From contig CP071499.1 of assembly GCA_017354895.1 (NCBI GenBank), forward strand, positions 3,100,001 through 3,164,000: a stretch of DNA of 64,000 bases, read 5' to 3'. Made by a program: the position numbers and the translations under genes. The stretch comes from Podospora comata (lineage: Eukaryota; Ascomycota; Sordariomycetes; Sordariales; Podosporaceae). The notes below the pieces were generated by a model. It was given only the letters and a program-made list of their open reading frames with translations, did not search any database and had not been told where the DNA came from. Position 1 is the first letter of the stretch. Each line of letters opens with the position of its first letter. Positions 32,712 through 45,225 of this stretch are shown in pieces.

Positions 32712-35075
32712 GAGGAGGGGTCGTCAGCAACTTCGGTGGCGTGCTCGTGAGGGGTCTTAAAGCGGGTAGATGGAGGCCCGGGAGACTCTCTCTCTAGCTA
32801 CTTGTTAACAATAACATATATCGACTATGACATGATGAGAGGAAGAAGGATGCACCTCGCTATCTCTGACATGAATGAGATACCTTACGCAAGAATTTTT
32901 GTTTCAAGCAAACACCCAGTGTCCAATCGAGAATGAGATTCAAGACGTAGGAGTGCTAGTAGTAAAGCTTCCGCAGGCCTTTCTGTGGACAGACATGCGG
33001 CCGGCCTGTGATACAAAAAGAGGGCTGCTGCATAACAGGCGTGAAGGAGGTGAGTTTAACTTATTCCGAACGATTTTGGTATGACGGTTGTGACTGGATG
33101 GTAAAGCAGGTGTGATGTTGTTTGGTATGGGAGTTCGTGAAGTAGAAGGAAGCCACCATATTTCCATGTTGGAGCTGACTAGTCACGAGATTTAGCGGCC
33201 TCGCTGGATGACCGTTGAGCTTGAGCTTGAGCAACGACAACAAGATGTAGTGGTTCTCGATCACATAATCAACAAGGCTGAGCCGGTGGCTTTGTCTCGG
33301 CCCGCACTGGACAGGTTCCCGGCTCGGCCCAGCTGGTGCGGAGATAGGGACCCGCTTCTTTTCTCTCCCTTGGAATGTGCGCCCCCATCTCCGGGGGAAT
33401 TTTCCGTCATGTCAGAGAGCTTCCGAGTATCCTCCAGGTGATGACCCCGAAGCCTGGGAGTGCATCGATGCAGATGTCGATCCCCATCAGCTACGTCGGG
33501 TCAGATTTCGTTATATCTTGGGCTTTCCTCGGTGGCCACCTATCACGGCCAGGTCTAAAACATAGGTAAAGAAAAGTATGCTGGTAAAAATGGTCGGACC
33601 ACTTCCCCGCATTGACATGGTGTTAACTACTACAAGACTGTCAGCCGGCGGTGAGCCTCTTCGGTGTTCCAGGATCTAGGAAGCGTTGGAACAGGCAAGA
33701 TCAAAACGTTGCGGTGATAAGACTTCCGTTTCCCTCTAGGCAAACCAGACTTGGGCAGATAATGTGCAGACATGTAATGCAGACATGCTGCCTGCTGTGA
33801 TCTGTGCTCGAGACAGAGCCATGACGGCACATGTGCTGACAGCGGGGCTATTCTCGGGTGCGGAACGCAGGCTGGGGGTCATCCCGAACATTGGCAGGAG
33901 AGCCCAAACGGGTAATCCTCACCACCACCACCACCACGATGCCGATGCAATGTGATGAACGAGATGGGATGGATGGGGGTGGATGTGTGGATGGGGGTGG
34001 ATGGCAAGCGGGGATGTTGCTTTGGTTTGCCGAGGGCCACTTGTTACAGCACCGTGACGAACCGGATAATTGGACCCCTGTTCTTTGTGCTCGTTTTTAT
34101 TTTCTTACCACACAGATGAGATATCTCACCCAACCCTCGAAACTTTGTGTTTCATTATCGGAATACGGATGCCTTGTACTTTCCCTTCAGAGTGGTTTGC
34201 TGCTTGTGTTGTGCATGGTGAGAAGTGAGGTGGGAGGGTGAGGTGAGGTGAGAAGGAAAAGACAAACTTGTGTCACCCACAGAGGCACGAGAGGTTGACT
34301 TCACTTCTGTCACAAATTTCCAGGAGCCCAGGCTTTTGCTGAAAATGGTTGGTCTCTCGGGAAACAAAACGTGTGTGCTCGATGCTGCAGCCACCCCATC
34401 CCTGGGGCCGCTGCAGGTTGCTGCACACGCCCCCATTTTGACCCACTCCCCCACTTTCCTCCTTTCCACTTTCCAGAACGGCGCACGCTAAGACAGCCTG
34501 CGCGTGCACGGTCCCTGCTCCATATTTGGGTGGGTCTTCTTGAGCAGGAGCGCCGCATCTGCCCCCCGGTCCTGGTCCCTTGCCGGGACGTGGTACTTGA
34601 CTCCAGCGCTACTGCCACACGTCGGCAAAGGTACCTTTTTTTTTTCTGTCCTGTTTGACCGTCCCAGGTAGATTCCAGCCGCCCCTACGCCCCCCTCCAC
34701 TCTGGCGCCTTTCCTTCCCTCTTGCTTGCTCTTCACCTTCTTTCCATTTCCTTTCCCTGCCTCTCTGTCTGCAACCACAACCTCCACCAAAACACCTGCG
34801 TCAAAAACATCACCACCCACCCGACACCCGACACCACCCGCGCTGTGTCTTTTTCTTTCTTTCTTTCTTTCTTCGGAACGCGCGACGGCCTCATCCACAC
34901 CATCGACGGGGGAACCAAGAGCTCATAGCCCTCGACCGAGCCGCCGCCGCAATCGGGCGACGTGCACCCATTTCTCGCCAAGACTTTTGTCTACTCGTAA
35001 ATTCGTAAATTCTCTGGTGCATCGCCCCCCCATCAACCCAATCCACCCCGACATCATCGTCGCCCATTGCACACA
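32712..35075. promoter_or_regulatory. Long spacer and TUP1 upstream region
   Basis: About 2.3 kb precede TUP1. The last 450 bp are strongly C/T-rich, with a TTTC run at 34853-34874, a common look for highly expressed or long-leader fungal genes. A (CACCAC) run lies near 33921-33937. No gene was identified in the rest. Confidence 0.4.
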
Positions 35076-37134
35076 ATGTCGATGTATCCCGGCCATCGCG
35101 GCATGGGCGTCGCGCCCCCTGCCAACCCCAATGGCAGCCGCCAGAACGAGCTCCTGGAGGGCATCCGCGCCGAGTTTGAATCGCATCAACGACAGATCGA
35201 GGGATATGAACACCAAAGTAAGTTTTGGTTCGACAACACCGCCGTGCCTTGTCCCATCCCGACAATACTGACAGTCTTTCCGCCACAGTCCAGGCCCAGG
35301 TTCAAGAGATGCAAATGATTCGCGAGAAGGTTTATCAGATGGAGCAGCAGCATGTCCAACTGAAGCAAAAGTAAGCTTGAAGCATGTCTTGGACAAACTA
35401 CACAAGCCTTCTAACGCGGCGCGCGCCTGTTCAGATACGAGGATGAAATCAACCTCCTTCGTCGTCAGCTGGAAACTCGCGGCGGTGGCCCCCCGGGACC
35501 TATGAACCCGCCGCCACAGCATGCTGGCCCTTCCCAGCAGCCCCCTCCTCAGATAGGCAACATGGGGGGAGGTGGTGTCTTCAACGGGATCCTCTCCGGG
35601 CAGGGTGGACAGGGCGGCCTGGCCCCCCCTCCTCATCCTCCTCAGGAGCAACAGCAGCCTCCCCACATGCCCCCCGCGCCACCGGGACTCCAGCAGGGAC
35701 CTCCTCCCCCTCCTCCCCCGCCGTCTCAGCAGCCCCCTTTCCAGCAACAGTACCAAGGACCAGCCCCCGGCGGTTTTCCATCTCAGCCCCCCCAGAGCAC
35801 CGCTAGCCCCGGCCCCGGCAGCAAGAGAGGCCAGCCGATCGGGAGACCCCCTGCCGGCGGTCCCGCCACCCCCCAGATCAACACTCCGGTTCCCTACAAC
35901 GGCCCCGGCCAGTCTCCCCAGGTCCCGACCCATCCCACCCCCGACCACACTCGCATGGTGCAGCAGCAACAGCAGCAGCACCAGCCCGTCCCGATTTCTT
36001 CTCAGAGCAACGCATTGAGCGACCTGGACCCCGAGCGTCTCCCAAGCCACATCAAGAAGGTCAAGGACGATTGGTGGGCCATTTTCAACCAAGCGGTGCC
36101 CCGTGTTTTGGATGTTGATTTGGTTCACACTCTCCAGCACGAGAGTGTGGTCTGCTGCGTGAGGTTCAGCGCCGATGGCAAATTTGTCGCGACGGGATGC
36201 AACAGATCTGCTCAGATCTACGATGTTCAGACTGGTGACAAGGTCTGCATTCTCCAAGACGAGAGTATTGATCTCAACGGCGATCTTTATATCAGAAGCG
36301 TTTGCTTCAGTCCAGACGGGCAGTACCTGGCTACCGGTGCTGAAGACAAGCTCATCAGAGTCTGGGACATCAAGAACAGGCAGATTCGCAACACTTTCGC
36401 TGGTCACGAGCAGGATATCTACAGCTTGGATTTTGCCCGTGATGGCCGCACCATTGCTTCTGGCAGTGGCGATCGCACTGTCAGGCTTTGGGATATTGAG
36501 ACTGGTTTGAACACGGCAACGCTCACCATCGAGGACGGCGTCACCACCGTTGCCATCTCGCCCGATGCCAAGTATGTCGCCGCCGGCTCGCTTGACAAGA
36601 GTGTCAGGGTCTGGGATGTCAAGACAGGCCTCTTGCTGGAGCGTCTCGAGGGTCCCGAGGGCCACAAGGACAGTGTTTACTCTGTTGCTTTCTCGCCCAA
36701 CTCTCGTGACCTCGTCAGCGGTAGCTTGGACAAGACCATCAAGATGTGGGAGCTTGCCGCTCCCCGGAATCACAACCAGATGCCCGGCGGTATCATGAAG
36801 CCGGTCGGCCGCTGCATCAGGACTTTTGAGGGACACAGGGTATGTATTTCTAGGTCTTGAAGCCGAGGCCTCGTTGCTAATTTTTTAATAGGACTTCGTC
36901 CTCAGTGTTGCGCTCACCCCCGACAATGAATGGGTTCTCTCCGGTTCCAAGGACCGCGGCGTTCAGTTCTGGGATCCCCGCACCGGACACACCCAGCTCA
37001 TGCTCCAGGGACACAAGAACTCGGTTATCTCTGTGGCTCCAAGCCCTGCGTCAGGAAACTCGGGCGGCTGGTTTGCGACCGGTTCGGGTGACATGAGGGC
37101 ACGCATCTGGTCGTACAGTCGTATCCGCCACTAG
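35076..37134 (+). CDS. TUP1: Transcriptional co-repressor Tup1 / RCO-1
   Basis: Four exons (35076-35217, 35289-35370, 35435-36839, 36892-37134) encode 623 residues. An N-terminal helical tetramerisation region (about 14-80, with [24 protein letters not shown]-like heptads) binds Ssn6/Cyc8. A Pro/Gln-rich linker covers about 85-260. Seven WD40 repeats run from about 303 to the end, with blades such as [26 protein letters not shown] and IKMWELA. Tup1 represses many gene sets through histone and Mediator contacts. The ATG at 35076 gives MSMYPGHRG, the Sordariomycete RCO-1 start. Confidence 0.96.
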
Positions 37135-38629
37135 AAGGAACAAAGGATGCGATCAATCAGACGGAAGCTTGCTAACTTTGCAAGCGTTCTACGAAAGCTT
37201 GAAGCAGAGGGGTTGGGACCTTTGTAACTAATCCAAATTCAAACGGAAATGGAAAGTTGAATAACGTGTGTGTGGGATAAAATGGAAAGGAAAGGGAAAG
37301 GAGTATGTGGAACTTTTGAAGCAAGTAGGAAGCGGAAATTCGGGTTGTTGAACTTTTCTTGTTTCCTACTTTTTTTGCTTTTTATTTTCTTACTTCTCCT
37401 TTTTTGTCTGTTTGATAGGGTATTTTTGTCTGTTTTTTTTTGCACACAACTTTGACAACATAACAAAGGGTATTATTAGTTGGTGGGCTTTATGGTAGTG
37501 GTGGGTTCCGGGGGGCGGGGGCGGGGGGGTGTATTGAACTGAAAGGGTTTTCTTTGAAAGGATCATGGTGAATTGTGATTTGGGTGACTTGAATGAGCAT
37601 GGGACCTCGGGTAGGGGGGTGGTGTGGATTTACCCCTGAGCCCTGTTTGTGACCTACCTTGGACAACCATTTTCCAACACTTTCTGCTGCTGTTCTGACG
37701 TTTCCAACCAAGGCACACTCTGACAACCTCGACACACACACATACTCTCTCTCTCTCTCTGTCTAAAGTCAAGGAACCCCTTTGGTTTGCTGTCAGTATG
37801 TATGCTCGGTCAGGGGTCTTTTTTTTACTACCTTATGTGCTGAATCTACTAAGAATTTTTCCCTCCAAACAAAACATGAAAAAGGTATGGATGCATGTAA
37901 GTTTACCTACCTACCTGGAAATCAACACATCGCCTTCTGCGCGGTTGTTGTTCCCAAGTTTGTCCTATCAAGAAAGGTGTGGTGTGTACACCAGTCAGGG
38001 GGAACAAGAGTGCCATTGTTGTTGTTGTTGTTGTTGTTGTCTCTTTGTATGATACACACACACACACACAAGTCTCAAATGGACATGGCCATTTCATTTC
38101 CCATTCATTCTAACCCCTAACATCAAACAAATCATACAACCAACCACCACCCACCACCCACCACCCATCCTAGATATCTATCTCCCTTCTAGATTAATTA
38201 CCTAGTCACCCCCCACACACATCTACCCTTTCAAAAACAAAACCAAAAAAAGAGATCCCCCATTTCTTTCCAAAACGCCTGTTGGTAAAATACACGCTTG
38301 CTTCGCTTTCGCTTTCCCCCCTCTCCACTTACGCTTTCCCTTTCTTGGCCCCCATTCCACCCACCCATCCATCCCATCCATCCCATCCATCCATCCATCC
38401 TCTTTCTATTAGATGGGGTATCAAAATGCCCTTTTCCCGGTCCTTTCCTTACAAACATACACACACACACACAGCACATACACCTGGCACGGCGTAGTAG
38501 TAGTAGTATCGTCGTTCGGTTTGCTTGTCAGTCGCCTCGTTGTGCCGTTTAGACATCACAGACCCGCCCGCTTGGCATGGCAGGTTTTGTTTTTGTAATC
38601 AACCCTCTCATTTGAGGAGAGGAGGTTTT
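37135..38629. other. Convergent 3' spacer with microsatellites, TUP1 and SLC1
   Basis: This 1.5-kb spacer between converging genes is rich in simple repeats: CT/CA near 37734-37760, TTG at 38018-38040, CA at 38055-38072, and ATCC near 38360-38400. No gene was seen. Confidence 0.5.
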
Positions 38630-39607
38630 TTACGCAGCAACGCGCATGTCTGTCCCGCTGACCTTGACGACGCCGTTTTGTTGCTTGGCGGGGACCGTCA
38701 GAGGAACCGTCTTCCCGCGGGCCTTTTCCGTCAGGGCAATCATCTCCCTGAGCATGACCTCACGGGTTTCGCGGGCGAGTTCGTCGACGTCGGCTGTGGT
38801 GAGACCGGCTGTGGGGATGGGATCGAGGACTGTGGTTGTGTCAGCCTGCTGCGGTGAAAAGTTGAAGAGGAAAATGAAACAAAACATACCCTTGCACGGC
38901 ACGCTCCCCGACTTGAAAACCATGTCCTTGAGGGAATACACATGGCTGTAGTTGGCCACAACCACTGGAACAATAGGCACCTGCGCCTGGACAGCCAAGT
39001 GGAAGGCGCCCTTCTTGAAGGGGAGCATGGTGGGCTCCTTGGTGTAGCTCCGGGTCCCCTCGGGGAACATGTACACGCTCTGCTTCCTCTTGGTGATCTG
39101 CTCGCCAGCTCCCTGCATCGCCTGTCGCGCATCCTTGGAGTTTTTGCGGTCAATGAAGACGGCGCCGCTCAGGGTCATGAACCAGCCCAAGAATGGGATC
39201 TTCTTGAGCTGAGTCTTGGCCGTGACGCTGCAGTACTGTGGGAACATGGTGCCCAGCATCAAGAGGTCGACTTCGGTCTGGTGGGGGCCGATGAAAACGG
39301 CGGGACGGACGGTGCCGAGGTGGTTCTTTGGGTCTTCAATGTCAAACTTGAGGCCTGTGCCGAGCAACATGCACAGCTTGAAGCACCGCCCAACCGCCCA
39401 TTGTGAGAGACCGCGCTTGCCAATCAAGGAGAGAAAGACAGCAGCGCCGAGTCCGTATGCTGAGGCGATGAGGATCGAGATGTACATGGCCAGCGAGCGC
39501 GCCACGAACGCGGCTTTGGAGCTGACTAGGCCGAGGAGGTGGAAGAGCATGATGAGGGCGGCGTAGTAGGCGAAGAAGTAGCCGGTGTATGTTATAATTG
39601 CCGCCAT
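38630..39607 (-). CDS. SLC1: 1-acyl-sn-glycerol-3-phosphate acyltransferase
   Basis: Two exons (38890-39607, 38630-38829) encode 305 residues. N-terminal membrane helices precede the PlsC acyltransferase motifs: GPHQTEVD (the HX4D site, about 109), FIDRKN, and FPEGTRS (about 180). Then comes VPIVPVVVANY. It acylates lysophosphatidate to phosphatidate at the ER or lipid droplets. The intron is exactly 60 bp with donor GTATGT and acceptor CAG. It contains no stop in frame, so an unspliced message would add 20 residues. Splicing restores the family-typical KVLDPIPT join. I chose the ATG at 39607 over an in-frame one 36 codons upstream. Confidence 0.92.
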   Translation of the reverse strand: MAAIITYTGYFFAYYAALIMLFHLLGLVSSKAAFVARSLAMYISILIASAYGLGAAVFLSLIGKRGLSQWAVGRCFKLCMLLGTGLKFDIEDPKNHLGTVRPAVFIGPHQTEVDLLMLGTMFPQYCSVTAKTQLKKIPFLGWFMTLSGAVFIDRKNSKDARQAMQGAGEQITKRKQSVYMFPEGTRSYTKEPTMLPFKKGAFHLAVQAQVPIVPVVVANYSHVYSLKDMVFKSGSVPCKGMFCFIFLFNFSPQQADTTTVLDPIPTAGLTTADVDELARETREVMLREMIALTEKARGKTVPLTVPAKQQNGVVKVSGTDMRVAA

Positions 39608-40473
39608 AGCTGGTGTTGAGAAGGAACGACGAAGGAGGGGCGGGGTTGAGCCCGAAGGACGGCGAGGGGGAGGAGGGGACTCGGAAGGCCGACACGGGGG
39701 GATGCGCAGTCGCAAGGCTTTGAGTCGTTTTTCGGCTTGGATCCTGTGATGATGAATGGGCTTGCCGGACCGGTGCTCGAGCGGCGGGTGGCCGGAAAGT
39801 TTTTTGGGGGGACGGGGACTGGCGATGTGGCGTCTGGATGGGGATGCTACAGGGCTAGTGGATGCTGGAGAGACAGGCGACCCCAGTCCCGGTGGTGTCG
39901 TTGTGCGTCGAGGGGTTTCTAAGCCAAACGATGGACGATTTGTTGGTGATTAAGGATATGGAATACTAAGAAACAAGCAATCATGGGCTCCGTGGCACCA
40001 AAAAGGTCTTGGTTATTGACTTTCGTTCTTCATGGCCCGGGCCGGCACTCGAAGTTGCAGCCCAATCAAATCAAAGCCAGAATGCACTGTGAGAGTGTGG
40101 GGTGTCCGAGGTTGAGGAATCGTTGAGGCTAAAATTTGCGGGACGTGGGGCAGGTGCCAGCAACCCTTGCAGCCCCTTGCAACCCTTGTGACCAGAAAAC
40201 TTGGCAATCGCGGGGATATCGTGACAAGACTGAGAAGTCAAGCTTCACTTAAAAAACTCGGGTCTCGTCGCATCATCTGTCGGTTAGTTGGGCACAAACA
40301 AACATCATCCAACATGTGCATGTGTTGCTGAATAGTTTTGGTGTTTTCTATCCTCTCTTCATCACTGAATTGCTACAAGTCTCATCTCATGGCCACAGTG
40401 TCGTTTCACCTAACCCCCCCAAGTATCTTTTGTTGGGATCGTGCGGGGACGGGAACGGAGATACAAAAAATGT
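39608..40473. other. SLC1 upstream region and spacer
   Basis: About 870 bp hold the SLC1 promoter. The SLC1 frame remains open to 39715, but in a Pro/Arg-rich stretch unlike the family. No separate gene was found. Confidence 0.4.
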
Positions 40474-41588
40474 TTAAGTTGGAGAAAAGAAAGCATGTGA
40501 TAATTCCCACCATATGATCATCCAAGATCGCTGAACCTGCGACGACACCACCATTGCGCGTACCTGCCGTTTGATCATCTGGTCATCGCCGAAATCATGG
40601 GAAAGGGTTGTTGTCTGTGTTGACACCTCCCGGACCTTTGTGTCCCGTCTGGGCAGAAGGAGGATGGATTCAACCGACTCTCGAAGTCCAGCCAGCTCAT
40701 ACATGAGGATAATTCGACAGATGGAAACACTAGCCATGTACCGTCCCACGATGGATAGCGCATCCTCCACGCCCACGAAGATGGTGCTTGAAAAGATCAG
40801 GGTCCCGAAGATGATGTGAAGGACGGTGGCCATGGATCCAACCCAAGCCGCGACCAAAAAGAGCTTGCTCTCTTGGAAGGTGACGATGCGCACGTCATAG
40901 CCTTCCGAGGCACTCGGTATGGGCTCTGTCTTGAGAAGGCCGAGCAAGCGCCTGGGAATGCTCGAAATCCATCCGCCTGCCGGCGCGAGCCTCTCTCGAA
41001 TATGAAAGGCCGACTCTTCCTTTCTCCTGGCTGGCTCGAGAACCTCTTTCTTTGGACCTCGCCAGCGGCAAGCATGAGTGCGAGGAGAGGTCGCCGTGCT
41101 ACATTCGCGAGCATGCTCATTTCCTCGGTCGAAGGACCCATCACGGCGAGGACGGTGGGCATGACGCCGAGGAGAACCTGGGCTGCTGTCATGCCATTTT
41201 TGACATACTCGCTCGTGCTGTTCAGGACACATTGGATGACAGGTTGTGTCAACACAGTGTTGGCTCCACCCCCACCGAGAATGTCACGTTCGACGGCAGA
41301 TGTGTTGCCAGTAAGGTATTATCGGTATTGGGTCATGCAGTACTTCTGCTTAAGAGCTTCGAATATGTGGCCATGTTGGGGGTACCATTCGCGAAACTGG
41401 TTCATGTTGGTGCCTCTCCACGATGCGATGGGTTCGAAGTATATGAAGAGGAGGAAAGGATACACCGAGACGGTGCGGAGAGTCCACCCATTGTACGGTT
41501 CTTGATGTTGATGTTTTGCTGATGACTGTAGTGACAAGAAGCTGGCTAACTTGACAGAACGAAAACTGGAGTTACTTTGTTCCCTCAA
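40474..41588 (-). pseudogene. Decayed fungal multi-pass membrane protein gene
   Basis: Three protein-like segments lie in order on the minus strand. The first (41319-41588) ends at a TAA. The next continues in the same frame with GGGANTV, then SEYVKNGMTAAQVLLGVMPT and LAVMGPSTEEMSMLANV. Near 41060 the protein-like frame shifts by one base and continues to 40474 with membrane helices such as VLHIIFGTLIFSSTIFVG. The middle block matches a conserved Sordariomycete hypothetical membrane family from memory. No GT..AG intron explains the stop or the shift. So I call it a pseudogene with at least one stop and one frameshift, or a sequence error. Confidence 0.65.
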
Positions 41589-42646
41589 GCTATATACCTG
41601 ACTGAGGGCAAGACGGGGCCAACATTATGGCGAGGTTCTCGCGGGATTCCATCATGGGTATTTCAGCCTCTCAGCGCTAGTTGTGCAAACTGTGGGTGGC
41701 TTTCAGGATGAATCGCGGTGATTCAACCAGTTGGTGGCCGTCTGCAGCCACGCGCTTATAAATATCCCATCTCCTCGTCTGGTCTTGTTCATACGCACAC
41801 TGGAAGCAGGCAGGCAAGTTAGGGCTTCTGTAGAGGTCTAGTGGGCGTTGCTCAGCCATGACGGTGATACTCCTTCCTGGTGTCTTACACCCATATACAT
41901 GGGTATGGGCGAGGCTCTGGGTTCGGGTACGATGTTAATGATGACACATTGAGCTTGGCCAAGGCCTGCCTGAAGCCAACTTCGAATATTACAGCCCAAT
42001 GTGGTGTTCTTAAGCGCCCTGTCATCATGAAGTTCATGATTGGCTTTTTGTTAGCCTCAATCAAGATCATATAATCAATCCTTGTGAACACAACAAGGCT
42101 CAGATCAGCACGGGCGAGGCTCCGAGACTTGCCTTTACAATAACAAATATTTACCAAGGTTAGTTTTTGGTCTTGAGAATAGTTCGAGGGTCAATCTCTT
42201 TCAATACCTAACATGGAAACACAATACACACTGTACAGGTACGTGTTCATGTCTCGGGAGACTCTACAATGAATGAAAACAAGATGTGGTCGTAGCGCCT
42301 CCTGCTGTTCTAGAAGCCCCACTAATTATGGCCTAGGCCAAGGGAGCCCTAGCACATTAGCCATGGTTCATCCAACTGCTTGATTCGACGTCCACTGAAC
42401 ACCAACAAAGCTCACCAAAACATTCCGGATGGCCGCAGCAACACAGCAGCTTCCCGCCTACTTCACCAGCTACACAGCAGCATAGGTTCGAGCCTCTTGC
42501 ATCAACAGCCTCCGGTCGCCCCTGGGCGCCAATGATGCTTCCGGTCCAGCGATAGCCCCTCCGATTCACCCCAAGCGCATGTCTGTCTCGGACAATCGAA
42601 GTCCCATCCCAGCTATCCTCACCATCGAGACATCCCCAAAGTCACA
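41589..42646. other. Spacer upstream of ANR2-like gene
   Basis: About 1.06 kb with only short ORFs. The last 250 bp should contain the ANR2-like promoter. Nothing else was recognised. Confidence 0.45.
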
Positions 42647-44747
42647 ATGGCCGAATCCCGTCGCGGACACCCGAACCTATCCGTACGGCTGCCGCAGCCC
42701 GGCGCCTCGGTCGCTCTACCCGATCTCCCTCCCGTCTCTGCTCTTTTTTTGATCGATTTCGACGTCAAGGCCGGCTACACCATCGTCTGGAAACGGGCCG
42801 TTCCCGGTCTCGAGCTCGAGGGCGCTGTCGAGTACAAGAGCTTGCCGTCGGGCTTGCACACCGTCACCGACGACCTCATCTACTTTGTCCACGATGCCAG
42901 CCACGCCGGGCTCAGCGCGTTTATCAACACCCCCACCGATGAGGAGGAAACACGTCATGCGCGCATGATTGCTGTGGGTGTCTTGGTGCCGCTAAGCTAT
43001 GGCCGTCTGGGGAGAGCATGGCGCCATGCCGAGGGGTTGAAGGAGATGGCCAGCAAGCTGGTTCAGGATCGCAAGCAGACGCAAATACTGGAGGGGTACT
43101 GGGAGAGAAACGGCGCGCGCGAGACGTCGGCGCCGCAGCCATTGAAGGATGAACCTCTGGCCTCCCCCGCGCTTAGCTTTAGGGCTGTCCGTCCGCCGCT
43201 GGGGAGAGGCCATACTAGGAATAGGTCTGCTTCGGATGGCACCGCCCTGATACCTCCCGGACACAGGCTGTCGCCTTATCATCCGGCGTGGAGTTTGACG
43301 TCGTTGCTGGATACGTTTGGGCCGCTGATCTTTCCGGTTCATCGCGCCGCCCTGTTGCGCAAGCGCATTTTGATTTCTTGCCATGCACCGGTGCATGAAG
43401 TTTGCAATTTTGGTATGTTTACCGGGACACTCCTTGGTATTTGATGGCTGCTGACGAATCTTAGTGTATGATATTTCTGTCTTGTCCAATATTCCTCTGT
43501 CCGTCTGCGACGTGATAGACCCATCAGCACCTGTACAGCGTTTACGACCTCTTTTTACCATCGGTGTGCATGATATCTCGTATCTTATGGAACACCAGGC
43601 CGCCATGAAAAAGCGCCCTAATCAAGACGATCAGCATTCTGATCCGTCCGAGGACTCTACCTCGGGCTGGGTAGCCTGCACCACAGACAGCATTCTCGCT
43701 ATGAAGGGGGATCTCTGGGACATGCTGATCACCCTGCCCCCAGTCTACTCGAGCAACGCCAAGGAAAGGGCATGGCCAACAATCGAATGCCCCAAGGGCG
43801 TCCCGGTAAAGGCCACCCAGCGCGACCTCCGCCGTTTCCGTACTCTCCGAGCAGGCCTGGCGCACCTCGCCGCTGCAGCAGAAGCCTCTCACTCTGGGTC
43901 ACAACCCCAACCAGAGGTGCAAACCCCAGACGAAGCACCTACCCCCTCCACGCCAGCCATCCGCCTATCCAAACCCGCAGCTACCTCCTCCTCCTCGAGA
44001 CCAGGGACATCAAGTGGCAACCACCCCCGCCAAGCAATGATCATATCCGACGAAGACGCCGACCAAATCGTCGAACCAACCACCTGGGCTGCGTTGGCCT
44101 ACAACGGCTTCATGTGGTGGGCTTCGGCCGGTGAAAAAAGACACTCTGATGAAATCGACGAGCAAAGCCACGACGCCAGTCTGCTTGCTGATTTGGGGCC
44201 GCCCATGTCGCCTTCCATGACTGCCGTGCCGCAACGGAGGCCGAGTTTTGGGACGGCGGTTTCGGGGACAATGATTGATAGTTTGTCGTCCTTGACAGCA
44301 AGAAAACCGGGGGAGGACGCAGAGGAGGATGATGAGAAGGCGGGGGTGGAGCTGGCGATTATTGCGTATTTCCACAGGTTGACGACGGGGATTTTGAGGG
44401 TGTTGGCCGAGATTGTGGACTCGGGGGATGATGATGATTTGATGAGTCTGGATTTGGATTATGGGGAGACGCCTGGGGGTGGGGGTGGCGGAAGGGAAGG
44501 GGAGGGGGAGGATGAAAGGGGACGGTTGCTTGGGGGTGAGAGTGATGATTATCAGGAAGAGGGGTATGAAGGGAGGGGAGGGGGGTGGGTGAGGGTGGAT
44601 AGCGATGCGCTTGCGCAGATGGGGTTGGATGTGTGGAGTCTGGGTGATGCTGAGTTTGTGAGGGAGGTGGTGGGGAGGTATTTTGAGGGGAAGAGGGCGG
44701 CGGTGGTGACGAAGGGAGTGGAGGTTTGTGGGGTTAAGGTTTGTTGA
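42647..44747 (+). CDS. DENN-type Anr2 / LCHN (DENND11) family protein
   Basis: Two exons (42647-43412, 43465-44747) encode 682 residues. The N-terminal half has the uDENN-like opening (ALFLIDFDVKAGYTIVWKR, then GVEYKSLPSGLH-like sequence and IYFVHD). It continues with the GPLIFPVHRAALLRKRILI and VYDISVLSNIP blocks typical of fungal Anr2 (DUF4484) and animal LCHN. The C-terminal part is Pro/Ser-rich and acidic and ends in a predicted helix. DENN proteins act on Rab GTPases in membrane traffic. A Rab partner for this branch is not established to my knowledge. The codon use becomes G-rich near the 3' end. Confidence 0.82.
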
Positions 44748-45225
44748 CAAGATGAGAAGGGGGGGATGTATATACTTTGCATGGCGTTATGATTCGGGAA
44801 CTGGGGGAATTTTAATTTAGGGAGTATGCATAGGGATATTGGTTTGGACTATTCAAATAACGAAGATGGGTGTTGCAAGGTGTGAGGCTTATCTCCGGTG
44901 ATGTGCGAGTGAGCTAAGATAACCCTAACCCAGTTTATCTCCGGTGATATTGTGTTGACGGCGCTAACCCTAACCCAGCTTATCTGGGGGAGCTTGGACC
45001 TTCAGTTTTCACTTTCACCATCAAAAGCCATTCAAGGTTCATTCATTAGGTTTCTTTCAACACTAACATGACCTACACGCTTTTGGAACAACCTCAGCCC
45101 TTGCACACCATTCCCCGCCCCCGCAAAATCTCACCACCCACCAGTTCAACTATTCAACTGAACTCTCTCTTTAAATCTTGGGAAAAGAATTCACAACTTC
45201 CCATCACCCCCAGAACCATTTTACA
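44748..45225. promoter_or_regulatory. Upstream region of the RMP1-like gene
   Basis: This 478-bp spacer between two same-strand genes contains the duplicated telobox unit at 44889-44979. A C/T-rich leader precedes the RMP1-like ATG. Confidence 0.5.
44889..44979. promoter_or_regulatory. Duplicated 45-bp unit with telomere-like boxes
   Basis: Two tandem units each begin TTATCTCCGGTGAT and end TAACCCTAACCCAG. The AACCCTAACCC boxes are at 44921-44931 and 44966-44976. A partial third unit (TTATCT) follows. AACCCTAA is the telobox bound by TRF/Tbf1-type Myb proteins and is common upstream of ribosome-related genes in some eukaryotes. Here it lies 250-305 bp before an RNase MRP subunit gene. A regulatory role is inferred. 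Confidence 0.6.

Noticed and set aside
34923-36836. 637-residue minus-strand ORF opposite TUP1
   Set aside because: It is the antisense shadow of the TUP1 exons. It has no domain and its openness follows from the G/C-rich codon use of TUP1.
44921-44976. True telomere or chromosome end
   Set aside because: There are only two short telomere-like boxes within a 45-bp duplicated unit, with conserved genes on both sides.
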